The notes under the pieces: generated by a model
Seen by the model: the letters and a program-made list of their open reading frames with translations, nothing else
Databases searched by the model: none
What the model was told of the DNA's origin: nothing
Shown: positions 1 through 9,775 of the stretch, one piece after another
Layout of the letters: each line of letters begins with the position of its first letter
Position numbering within the stretch: position 1 is the stretch's first letter
Position numbers and translations under genes: made by a program
Assembly: GCA_021229015.1 (NCBI GenBank)
Contig: CM037787.1
Span: 41,162,629 to 41,226,628, forward strand
Length of the DNA: 64,000 nucleotides
Reading direction: 5' to 3'
Source of the DNA: Solen grandis
Lineage: Eukaryota > Mollusca > Bivalvia > Adapedonta > Solenidae

Positions 1-175
1 TGCATACCCTCAACGTCACTGAAAGGTACCATAATAAACGGTGCGGACTCTGTCACACGTCAAATATCTTCCACAGTATTTATCATGTTTAGTGTGTATT
101 AGAAAACGTCCAAAAAAGATAAGTATATGTGTAGCCATAGAGCAATAATTATGAATAGTTTCACGGTTTACTTAC

Positions 176-319
176 AAACATGGGTATAAGTCCCTTAGCC
201 CTGTCCTGTTCTATTGCTGCTTTTAGGGCACTGCCCCTCATTGACATCCGGGCATCAGTCTCTAGGGCCCGCATTTTGACCCCGGCTATAAGGCCCGCCC
301 TCTCTACAGATGAATGGGC
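176..319 (-). CDS. AADC exon 5
   Basis: 48 codons, [20 protein letters not shown] to GLIPMF. The acceptor is AATTTCAG and the donor is TTT|GTAAGT. His in AHSS is the residue that stacks on the PLP ring in DDC. The following exon, which would begin at the ATLGTT region, is outside the window. Confidence 0.95.
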
Positions 320-3300
320 CTGAAATTGATGGTAAACATTGTCCCCCATACAGAGGATGTTACCGTTTGAAACGACCTGTTTCATAACTAATATAAAATA
401 TTAGTCGGATTGAAATATATATCTAGGACAGTCTGATTAGGTATTGAATTGTGTGTACATGGCAAGATGTCTGTTGAAAGCTATATAGAACATTTAATAC
501 CACGTATATTGGGAAATCATTAGAAATATTCATAAATGATCAAAACATATTATATACCATAAAATAAAATATGGTATCAATATCGTGAAGGTAAGGGTTT
601 ATTGTATGCCAATTTCAAACTAACATCCGATGACTTAGCCTAGTTAAAACGCCACTTCATACATGACGTCAAATCAAAAATATTGGTTTAAACATTTATT
701 TCCCAAATATATACATGTAGTTTACAAAACTAACATCAAAACAGGATAACAGCGAAGGTACCGGTAAGTTGCCTTGACAGAAAAACTGCCCATTTTTTTC
801 ATGTGATTTGCTACTCTTAAAATATCATTAAATTGTTTGTAATACAAATATTATAATACATTTTCAATGACATCATCTATAATAAGAAGGTATGGGACTT
901 TTTCCACTTAATCCCGCCGTTTCAATTGCCGTTACTCCTTTAAACTTAGGCACGGGGTGTTTATTTTTGTACCCGTATGTCTTTATTGATCCATTCCACG
1001 AAAAGTAAGACTAATTTTATGAAAATCTACCAATGTTCAAAGGAGTAACACCTATTGAAACGGTGGGATGTACGTTTTAAATGGAAAAAATACCTTAAAT
1101 TTGAGTCTGGAATCAATGTCATAAAGGTATCGCATCATTGTACTGGAGCCCCTAACCCCCGGGAGGAATTTTAAAGACGCGAGTGAGAGAAACAACCCAC
1201 AGTGTTTTTTTGTAAATGATCATTACTAAACATGTATAGTGTTTACCTGATCTGATGAGTATGCCACAAATTTAGACATTATTTCTCCATCTTGTAGATT
1301 TTGTCCTGTATGTTCTTGTTTATATCTGTGGATCTCGCGCGCACGTGCCGATAACAGCGCCACAAGCGTCGCCTCGCTGGCCGTGCTCTGAAAATAGAAT
1401 ATTTCTTTTGTAACATCATGCAGTAAAATTATAATAAAAGAAAATGCATATAATTCATATTTCAATGTTTCATCTAACAATAATTTACACACAACTGTTT
1501 ATCCGATAAAAAACAATTCGTGTTAATTAGAATCCTTATTTTACCAATGCAGTGCAAGACAGTTCAAAGGGTTTTAAGACTCTAGTCTTTGTACCCGTAT
1601 ATTTATGTGCGTATATATAAAATAATTATTTTTTAATTATCACTTTCACAGTTTGACATGCTCCATTTTGATTCTTATATTGTATTTATAGGCACCAGTT
1701 TTACTTTATTCAAGTAAATGGTCTAAACCAGATGATATAATCATTGTATTGTATTGTATTGTATTTTGTAAGAAAAAAGGTAGTGAAGTGTTGCTATGTA
1801 ATATATCCTAGTTAGATGTAGCATAGTATAGTGTTTGTTTGTTTATTGGATTTAACTTCCCACCGACAGTATTTCGAGCAAAACATAGTGTTACGTGGTA
1901 AAGTGTAAAGTGACGTAATATACCGGTAGGTAGATGTAGCATAGTGCGGTGTTGATGACGTGGTAAAGTGTAAAGTGACGTAATATACCGGTAGGTTAGA
2001 TGTAGCATAGTGCGGTGTTGATGACGTGGTAAAATGTAAAGTGACGTAATATACCGGTAGGTTAGATGTAGCATAGTGCGTGTTGATGACGTGGTAGTAA
2101 GTGAGTAATATACGTAGTTTAGATAGGTATTGCCCGTCTTAATGCTTTCTATCCAATCAGTGAGCCCGAAATTTCAATTTCCTGGTCGATTTAATTTGTT
2201 AAGAGTTCGTGATTTTGCGAGACTTGTCTACTTAAATGAGATTTAACTGTTAAGAGTTTACGGCGAACTGCGCATGTCATTATTTCAAATTATGCTCCGC
2301 CCTATTCACGTGATAGTCATATATAGCAGTGTTTACTACACCGATCCCTACACACGATGCGTGAATTCCACACTGGCGCATGTTGACGTCATTTGTAAAC
2401 TGTAAAACACTTTGTTAAGTTTAAATAATTATGTTATTAACACAAGAATGAGGAGCTTTGGAAATATTTTCGCAAAGTGATGATTACCGGCTCGATCCAA
2501 ATGGACTTTGAAAGAAAGAATAAGATGCTAAAATAAATATCAAAATACAAGGATAGTTTGTTTGTGTGTTTATTAGGTTTAATGTCCCACCGACAGTATT
2601 TAAGTCATTTGGAGACTATGTACATTGTAGTATCACACCGTAGACATGTGGCATGATACCACACCCAGTCACATTATCCTGACACCGGGCCATCAGTCCT
2701 AGAACTACCCTTATTAAGCTGAACACCAAGCAAGGGAGCTATACCAGTACCTAAGTTTACGAATTTGGTAAATACAAGAATTGAAATTGATATAACAATT
2801 ATAAACAACTTACAGATTATGTATTAACCTAGGCTGACAGCGGCTTTTCTAAACGATTATTATCTACATATTTCGTTCAGTTTAAACTTATTTTACATCG
2901 ATTACGAAACAAGTTCTTACAACTTATATAATATCACTCTCAATGGCTCTGGTGGCGGCGTATGTGGTCATTATTGTGGGAGGAAACCGGAGAGCCCGGA
3001 GAAAACCCACGTGTCTGGACGGGCGACCAATGTACCCTTTCACGCACGTGACCAGAAATCGAACCCGAGACGCATTGGTGAGAAGCGAAGCGCGTTAACA
3101 CTACGCTATCAAGGCACCCATATTTCGTTCTTTCCTTAATGCCAATCAGTTGCTGTTTTCTGATGTATTAATTAATTAAATCAAGATAAAAAAAAAGTAA
3201 ATAAATAAAAAAAGACAGTCATCACTCAAATTTCCGTGCTTCTTTATCAAAACCTGAAAAAGAAATGAGCCAACGGCCAAAAACCGCGCGAAATATGTGT

Positions 3301-5416
3301 GTTACATCCATATTTGGAAAGCATGTGCACGTGTGTGAATACTTTAACAACATGCTGACGTAACACTTTCATGGCGCCATGTCGTAATATAGCAGTGTGA
3401 CGCAGTAATAGGGCGGGGCAAACTCTAAGTTAGCACATGGCATTTTCCTCTCGTCCAATCAGATGCCAGTATTTGTTTATAGTCACCGTGGACTATAACG
3501 CGTAGTCCACACTTTTGTAAAAAATCAATAAGTGTGGACTATTCAACCACATAACTCACACTTTTGTGACGTTTTGTCGCTATTGGAGGAAAATACCATG
3601 TGCTAAATAGGTTAGTTCATAGCTGCCTTCGACTACACGACATAGCCACTCGGGCTCCGCCCTCGTGACTATATCGTGTAGTCGAAGGCAACTATGAACT
3701 AGCCTATACTTTGTCAGTGTTTATTAAGAGAGAATTTAACAGTTAAGAAGCCGTCACTCGCTACGCTCGTTCTGGCTTCTTAACTGTTATTCTCTCTTAA
3801 TAAACACTAACTATAACGTAGCGTCTCCGCCCTCGTGACTATATCGTGTAGTCGAAGGCAACTATGAAGTAGCCTATACTTTGTCAGTGTTTATTAAGAG
3901 AGAATTTAACAGTTAAGACGCCGTCACTCGCTACGCTCGTTCTGGCTTCTTAACTGTTATTCTCTCTTAATAAACACTAACTATAACGTAGCGCGACGTA
4001 GTGTAGAAATACATTGAGTAGAGAAGGAATTGGAGTGTTCTGCAGTTTAGTGTTGTTAAATCTAGAGATGTGTTTTGTAAAGCAGATGGTTGTAGTCATC
4101 GCAGTGTAGTCTGGTTGAACGTGGAGTTGTGTAACATATTGGGAACGAGTGTGACACAGTGTAGTCTGGTTGAACGTGGAGTTGTGTAACATATTGGGAA
4201 CGAGTGTGACACAGTGTAGTCTGGTTGAACGTGGAGTTGTGTAACATATTGGGGACGAGTGTGACACAGTGTAGTCTGGTTGAACGTGGAGTTGTGTAAC
4301 ATATTGGGATGGAGTGTGACGCATGTAGTGTAACAATACTGCAACGAATCGTAATGGAGTGGTGGAGTGGAGTGTAGCGCAGTGCAGTGTAACGTAGTGT
4401 CATGTAATACACAATGCACATGTTTCCTGTACACAATAGCTGATGACATAGTTTAAGCTTTCAGCGGGACTACCTGTATAACGCCGCCTCCGCCGCTACC
4501 GGAAGTTGAGAGGAACGCGTCGGGCAGGTCCAGCATCTTCCCCAACCAGTCCATAACAACTACCTCCAGCTCCGTGCAGGCTGGACTGGAAGCCTAGTAA
4601 ACAGGAAGCGGCCCTTTAAAGTTGTAAAATAGGCTATTATAATCATATGCTTGAGCACTGAAATTTTATACCAAAATTTATTAAAAAAAAAAAAAAAAAA
4701 AAAAGGCAATGTAATAAGTGAAAATTGAGAATTTAATCTGCTTTTATTCTGTGACAAATTCAAAACCTAAAATCTTTTAAAAAAAATAATGATAAATCCG
4801 CGAAAATTATCGCCCACGAAAATGATTGATTTTAAAGAATAAAAAAACTTGAGTGAGACAAAAACAAGCAATAAAATGTATAATTTTATTTAGAATAAAA
4901 AAATGTCTCCTAATACGACATGAAAGATCAAATACGTCATTTCCGTAACCAATTTGAAATGTTCATGAGGTCATATTTTTTATACTTTAAAAACACAAAC
5001 AGCTACAGTACTTATTGTATAACCAGGAAGGCTAACTAATTTAAGGGACACACTTATGTACGTATAACATTAGAAACATGTTTAATCACCAACGATTAAA
5101 ACACCACTATGGTTGCACGAAATATGCTTTTTGACCAATAACGCTTTGTAAATATATAATTTATTGAGACAATAAATGAAAAAAAGCTATACAGTTTAAA
5201 AGACGAATTTTTAAATAAAACAAGGAAAATGCGCAGTTTGCAACGAAATACTTTATAAAGCAAAGCACGTACAATATACAGACAACAACATGTAGGTCTA
5301 AGCGACAATACTGCAAACTACTGTGAACTCGAAATTAAACAAACCTGGTTATTTCGAACATCATCCGGATTATTCTTTTATTATATTCTACACTTTCATA
5401 ATGACATTTCATCATA

Positions 5417-5465
<49 letters not shown>

Positions 5466-8400
5466 AAGAGAGAGAAATATTGATCACTCAAATATATCAG
5501 AATTTTAAGAAATGATTATTTGCCCCTCCCCCCACACATCCAAGACTTTTATTTAGCTGCACTGATTCATGACGTATCTTACATGCACCAGACCCATTTG
5601 TACATGTACATGTCTACGCATAAATGTTCGTGATGGTTTACATATACATGTAATATATAAAATGTTCGTGATGGTTTACATATATATGTACATATATAAA
5701 TGTCGTGATGGTTTACATATATATGTACATATATAAATGATCGTGATGGTTTACATATATATGTACATATATAAATGTTCGTGATGGTTTACATATATAT
5801 GTACATATATAAATGTTCGTGATGGTTTACATATATATGTACATATATAAATGTTCGTGATGGTTTACATATATATGTACATATATAAATGTTCGTGATG
5901 GTTTACATATATATGTACATATATAAATGTTCGTGATGGTTTACATATATATGTACATATATAAATGTTCGTGATGGTTTACATATATATGTACATATAT
6001 AAATGTTCGTGATGGTTTACATATATATGTACATATATAAATGTTCGTGATGGTTTACATATATATGTACATATATAAATGTTCGTGATGGTTTACATAT
6101 ATATGTACATATATAAATGTTCGTGATGGTTTACATATATATGTACATATATATATGTTCGTGATGGTTTATATATATTTGTACATATATAAATGTTCGT
6201 GATGGTTTATATATATATGTACATATATAAATGTTCGTGATGGTTTACATATATATGTACATATATAAATGTTCGTGATGGTTTACATATATATGTACAT
6301 ATATAAATGTTCGTGATGGTTTACATATATATGTACATATATAAATGATCATCTGCCGGGATGGAACATCATCGCAATGGACATCAATACACGTACATCT
6401 AACGAGATACATGCGTCATTAATTTATATTGTATATAGCATATGTCTTGTTCTTTTGTGAACGACCAGAGGGTGTTAATTAATATAATGGAAACCAGCAT
6501 TCCTTTTAAAACATAAAAAAAACTATTGACGTTTTAATTAACAGAGACATGTGTGACTCTTTTTTTTTTCCAGTGAATTAATATAAATTCGATAATTTTA
6601 AAATAATCAAAATAAATCTATAGGGAAGGTTCACTAGCACTATTAATGCATAATTTGGTCGCATGGGACCAAATTTCACCGGAATATGTCTAAGTCACAA
6701 AATAATTAAGGAAGTCCCCTTCGCTTCTCACATGTTAAGGAATGGAATCTGGCATCACCCGATTACGGTACAAACATAGATTACGATTTACGTTTTATAA
6801 TTTAAGACATTATTCCTTAGAATATTCTAATACTATGTTTAATAGCGGTATGAAATTCTGCCATACATGACGACCAAGTTACATCGTCGGAACCCATGAT
6901 ATATATACCCGTTAACATTACAGGATATAAGAACATAGGCGTAGATTTCGACGATGTTGGCCTTAGTACTACTGACCACGTAGATCCACAACTTACCCAC
7001 GTGAAGCCAATACATCCAATACTGTCGGATAAAATGTCGGCAATAACGGAAGGAAAAGAAGTATTGGCCGGGAAATAGGCATGGAAATCCGGATGTTGCC
7101 AGTGTGTCACCTAGCAACGGGATTTTACAAAACAAACATACCTTATAAGAAGTATAAAATAAACAGTTTTTAAACACGTGTGTTTTTAGTTACAATAAAG
7201 CATTGTAAAATCATTAATTTTCACTGACACTAATTCTCGTTGAGCCAGTGATAAGGCCATTTATGTGGATATATTAGATACTTTTTAAATGTGTGAGGTC
7301 CATCTGCCTACATGAATGGTTTTGTTGGATTATTGTACATGGAAACAAACCTGTCACGAAATTCACGAAAATTAATCCACAGTGAATATTAATGATTTTA
7401 TTGTATTCAAATTAAAATAAAGAAAAACTGAAAATATATGTTACATTAAGAAAATATAAGAGTTACATTACACATGTGTACATGCATATCCATGCTTTTT
7501 ATATGAAACAAGATAGAAATTTTATATCAATAAGAAACAAGAAATAGCTTCACAAAAAGCCAACTAACTTTTTTTTTTTGCACTTGATATGACGTCATAT
7601 ATTATGACGTAGAACATTTTTATAACACATATCAAACAATACTGTTCGACTACTGCTTACGCCGGTACGGCCAGTTTGATTTTAAACATCTGAAACCGGA
7701 AGTTTGTCGCCACTCTGATTCCCAGCTCAATCATAAATAGATGAGTAAGATTGGAACCAGACTGCCTCACCGCTACCGACACACATCAGCGAGAAATCCT
7801 GTGAAATAAGTATTCAGCTTTTGGAATCAAAATGACATACGCCGGCGATGTCGATTGAGAGAATGTAGTCCGACCAATGTAACCAGATTAGGCATGGATA
7901 TGCATCATCATTTATAAAGTACCCATCAATGTTCTGCCCAGGGTGTTTTATCAAAGTTTTGAAAAGATCCAAGACTCTATTATGTGAGGAAACGATAACA
8001 TCAATATGCAAATATACCTCCTTCTTCCTTATTTTCAGACAAGAGTTTAAAAATGATGTGATGAGGGAAATCTCAGTTCGTGAAGTTCCGTGAATTAGGT
8101 CAACTCTTTGATTAGGTTTTTTTTCTCACGAAAATCCCGTAGATCTAGATCTAGGCAAAGATTTGAAATGAAAACGGACGAAATTTGCACTGAACAAAAA
8201 AAAAAGAAAAAAAGTTCATATATAAACTTTACTATAATCGCATTTTAAGCGCCTTGCAGTTTTTATGCTTTACCGATAAAATTTAAGAAGTATTTATCTG
8301 TCGAAATCCCCTGTATATACATGACGCACCCCATCGGGACCAAACAGTGATAAGTACTTTATAATATGTCTACAAATAAATATAATGAAAAATAAAAATA

Positions 8401-9775
8401 AACTGTACATAAGACATTTGATTTAAACAACTAAATGATGTAACGTCATCGTGACGTTATCATATAGAACATTTAATTTACACTCCACCAATACGTAACG
8501 TCATCATGACGTCACGACAAGTACCCATGTGAAGCCGATACAGCCTATGGCGTCAGACAAAATGTCTGCCACAATGGCCGGGTATGAGTTCGCCGTGGGG
8601 TAGTATGCGTGGAACTGTGGACAGTGCCAGTGTGTCACCTGGATACGTTGGAGGAGATAGAGTTATAAATAATAAAAATCTATACATGTAGGTTAGTTTG
8701 CTGTACATTCAAGATAAACATTATATTTTGTATTATAATCTACATACCTTTAACGTAAAAGAGTGCTCTCATATTTTTCTTTGAATAATAATAATAAATA
8801 ATAATAAAAGAACACTTTCGTGGGGTTCAAAGAATCCCCCTATAAATACCAATACTTTTCAAGAAATAATAAATTCACACCTGTTCATAATGAGATAGTC
8901 AAACAAATCTTACAACAATTTTATACTTTTTATACCGAACATATCGGTACAATACTCGAGTATGTTGTCCAGATTCGAGCCCAGGCTCCAAATGTGGGCC
9001 CAAACGTTCTCCAGTTACTTATCAGTAACGATTTTCACATTCGAGGTCACTGTGACGTTGACCTTTGTCCAAGTGACCCCAAAATCAATAGGAGTCATCT
9101 ACTCGTCATGACCAATCACCCTATGAAGTTTGGTGAATGTGGACCCAAGCGTTCTCCGGTTATTGATCGGAAACGAAGTGGTTACCGACGGACCGACCAT
9201 CCGACAGACCATAAGTCTTTATAAATAAAAAATGCCATTAATTCGTGCTATAAAAACTTATCCAAAGTACAAATTAAGTCAGAACTTACATGTACGGTAT
9301 TCTTTAACCAAACATTGCAGATCCCCCACTCCCTTATCCTAGAATTCCGTGGTCCAACTCTAGTGCCAAATGCTATCAGATTTGTTGTTAGTGTGTTCGA
9401 ACACCTTTCGGGAGACGACGTTTTTATAACCTTCCCAAGCCCAACGAACTAATCTAACCCAGGAGTTGGTGTGAGGGACTTAGTCACAGTTGTAAAAACG
9501 TGTATACCAATCAACATAACAAAATGATTGAATGAAAAGGACGCAGTCCACATGAAAGGACATAGACCACCTACCCCTGGCATGATGACCCTCTCTATAT
9601 CTTTATACACTTCCTCCCATTTCTCCGCCTCTTCTGGTGCGTGGTCAGGAATCAGTTCCCGGATGTACCCCGGCTGTACCGTCGGCAATGGTCGCCGGTC
9701 CCGGATGTTCTCCAGATAGTCGGCAACATAATCAATCATTTCACGTCCCCTTTTTCTAAACTCCTCGGCGTCCAT
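176..9775 (-). CDS. Aromatic-L-amino-acid decarboxylase family gene (DDC/TDC/HDC group), 5' part, with duplicated exon 2
   Basis: This encodes a PLP-dependent group II decarboxylase, a cytosolic enzyme that makes monoamines (dopamine, serotonin, tyramine or histamine depending on subtype). Coding exons on the minus strand, in transcript order, are 9775-9575, 8638-8525 (exon 2), 7110-6997 (alternative exon 2'), 4593-4474, 1387-1247 and 319-176. All junctions are phase 0 with AG/GT signals. The N-terminus [20 protein letters not shown], the loop [14 protein letters not shown], the segment SSPACTELE, the glycine-rich loop GSGGGGVIQ and the motif [15 protein letters not shown] (carrying the PLP-stacking His) are hallmark family segments. 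One copy of exon 2 gives about 241 residues here out of a usual 475 or more. The PLP lysine exon (HKW) lies off the left edge. Exon 1 and exon 3 carry features shared with HDC ([19 protein letters not shown]), while exon 2 is DDC-like, so substrate class is not certain. Family confidence is very high. Confidence 0.95.
1247..1387 (-). CDS. AADC exon 4
   Basis: 47 codons, [19 protein letters not shown] to VAYSSDQ, phase 0 at both ends. The acceptor ends CAG|AGCACG and the donor is CAG|GTAAAC. Confidence 0.95.
1837..1886 (-). mobile_element. SINE-A tail fragment
   Basis: GTTTATTGGATTTAACTTCC followed by CACCGACAGTATT matches the reverse complement of the conserved SINE-A 3' tail. It is inserted into, or seeded beside, the 65-bp repeat. 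Confidence 0.75.
1890..2120. repeat. 65-66 bp tandem repeat, about 3.3 copies
   Basis: Units begin near 1911, 1976 and 2042 with TGACGTAATATACCGGTAGG and contain TAGATGTAGCATAGTGCGG. The last copy, near 2100, is decayed. Confidence 0.9.
2555..2780 (-). mobile_element. SINE-A copy, head-truncated
   Basis: Carries the tail (TTTAATGTCCCACCGACAGT), the central ATGTGGCATGATACCACACC block, CACATTATCCTGACACCGGG and the CAAGCAAGGGAGCTAT region in the same order as the other copies. The tRNA-like head is missing. Confidence 0.85.
2945..3122 (-). mobile_element. SINE-C, tRNA-derived, with A and B boxes
   Basis: On the minus strand, starting near 3120, the element begins like a tRNA: A-box-like TAGCGTAGTGTT and B-box-like GGTTCGATTTC about 45 bases later. 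A GTGGGTTTTCTCCGGGCTCT body follows. Both RNA polymerase III boxes in correct order and spacing support a tRNA-derived SINE. Confidence 0.7.
3430..3606. mobile_element. Foldback MITE with TAGCACATGG terminal repeats
   Basis: The left end TTAGCACATGGCATTTTCCT is mirrored by ATTTTCCTCC-side sequence at 3584-3606. Inner arms ACTATAACGCG / GTGTGGACTA also pair. It probably inserted as a unit of about 175 bp. The motif CGTCCAATC recurs at 14339. Confidence 0.6.
3607..3995. repeat. Compound foldback: two hairpins, second part duplicated in tandem
   Basis: Hairpin 1 (about 3607-3707): GTTAGTTCATAGCTGCCTTC with its complement near 3680-3705, loop around 3655. Hairpin 2 (about 3713-3812): GTGTTTATTAAGAGAGAAT with its complement at 3780-3806. 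A block of about 172 bp covering half of hairpin 1 and all of hairpin 2 is repeated at about 3826-3995. Confidence 0.85.
4102..4322. repeat. 55-bp tandem repeat, 4 copies
   Basis: Units start at 4102, 4157, 4212 and 4267 (CAGTGTAGTCTGGTTGAACG...). It lies about 150 bases past the AADC exon 3 donor. The third and fourth units differ by a few substitutions. Open frames here are repeat artefacts. Confidence 0.92.
4474..4593 (-). CDS. AADC exon 3
   Basis: 40 codons, [20 protein letters not shown] through the glycine-rich GSGGGGVIQ. The acceptor is TTTACTAG, 10 bases upstream of a decoy TTCCAG that would break frame. The donor is CAG|GTAGTC. Confidence 0.95.
5410..5475. repeat. Poly-T plus (TG)n plus (GA) microsatellite
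   Basis: T18 run, then about 14 TG dinucleotides, then a short GA-rich run. Confidence 0.95.
5626..6345. repeat. 38-bp minisatellite, about 19 copies
   Basis: Unit GTTCGTGATGGTTTACATAT followed by ATATGTACATATATAAAT. Each unit contains the self-complementary core TATATATGTACATATATA, so each copy can form a short hairpin. It lies in the intron between alternative exon 2' and exon 3 of the decarboxylase gene. Confidence 0.95.
6881..6957. repeat. Short inverted-repeat element (ATCGTCGGAACCCA type), copy 1
   Basis: ACATCGTCGGAACCCATGAT at the left faces TAGATTTCGACGATGT at the right, about 77 bp in all. A related copy lies at about 20874-20950. This one ends 40 bases from alternative AADC exon 2'. 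Confidence 0.6.
6997..7110 (-). CDS. AADC alternative exon 2', TDC/HDC-like version
   Basis: A second 38-codon, phase-0 copy of the same exon, 1414 bases downstream in the transcript. The acceptor is ...GTTGCTAG and the donor is TGG|GTAAGT, a perfect consensus. It encodes [15 protein letters not shown], then NTSFPS and ending IGCIGFTW. The frame is open with no disabling change. About 27 of 38 residues match exon 2. The differences cluster in the loop: Thr82 equivalent to Ala, TANSYPA to ANTSFPS, and WHC to WQH. The WQHP..FHAYFPA..SFPS pattern is what I recall of insect tyrosine decarboxylases and, less closely, of HDC. Use in mRNA is inferred. Confidence 0.85.
7811..8011 (-). pseudogene. Possible Harbinger-like DDE transposase fragment
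   Basis: A short open minus-strand stretch reads ...[16 protein letters not shown], then [16 protein letters not shown]. The pattern resembles the PIF/Harbinger nuclease block in which a HDSRVL-like segment precedes a GDSAYPL.PWL-like segment. No flanking conserved exons were found, and the catalytic context is eroded. Low-confidence relic inside the intron between the two exon-2 copies. Confidence 0.3.
8525..8638 (-). CDS. AADC exon 2, DDC-like version
   Basis: 38 codons, phase 0 at both ends. The acceptor is ...GTATCCAG and the donor is TGG|GTACTT, a weak donor at +4 and +5. It encodes [15 protein letters not shown], then ANSYPA and ending IGCIGFTW. This is the substrate and PLP-contact loop; the Pro-Thr pair corresponds to Pro81-Thr82 of mammalian DDC. 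Confidence 0.93.
8965..9220 (+). repeat. Dispersed repeat with GAGGTCACTGTGACG and ATTGATCGGAAACGAAG blocks
   Basis: Contains CCCAAACGTTCTCCAGTTA and CCCAAGCGTTCTCCGGTTA as internal direct repeats, a GGTCACTGTGACGTTGACCT block and a GACCGACCATCCGACAGACC end. This composition is typical of a non-coding interspersed repeat seen widely in marine invertebrates. The open frame across it is not a gene. Confidence 0.6.
9575..9775 (-). CDS. AADC exon 1 (start codon exon)
   Basis: 67 codons from the ATG at 9775-9773 to Pro-Gly followed by donor GTAGGT. The start is chosen because the family N-terminus begins at this point (Met, acidic residues, then EFRKRG). A plausible acceptor (TAACTTAG) lies about 20 bases upstream of the ATG, so the 5' leader is probably spliced. 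Confidence 0.93.

Larger units (their letters stand above)
1388..4473. other. AADC intron 3-4, packed with repeats
   Basis: No coding signal. It holds a 65-66 bp tandem repeat, fragments of SINE-A, a tRNA-derived SINE-C, three foldback hairpins and a 55-bp tandem repeat, each listed separately. The rest is AT-rich unique-looking DNA. Confidence 0.7.

Noticed and set aside
3977..4449. Three overlapping minus-strand frames rich in Thr, His and Tyr
   Set aside because: They are translations of the 55-bp tandem repeat inside an intron.
5600..6350. Regular 38-bp repeats considered as a CRISPR-like array
   Set aside because: Units are contiguous with no unique spacers, and the genome is eukaryotic.
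6817..7177. Alternative exon 2' as a stand-alone short gene
   Set aside because: The similarity is confined to the 114 bp between a consensus acceptor and donor. Outside these borders the frame encodes nothing recognisable.
8820..9224. 134-codon plus-strand frame upstream of the decarboxylase exon
   Set aside because: It covers a dispersed non-coding repeat (GGTCACTGTGACG / GACCGACC type) and has no recognisable protein similarity.
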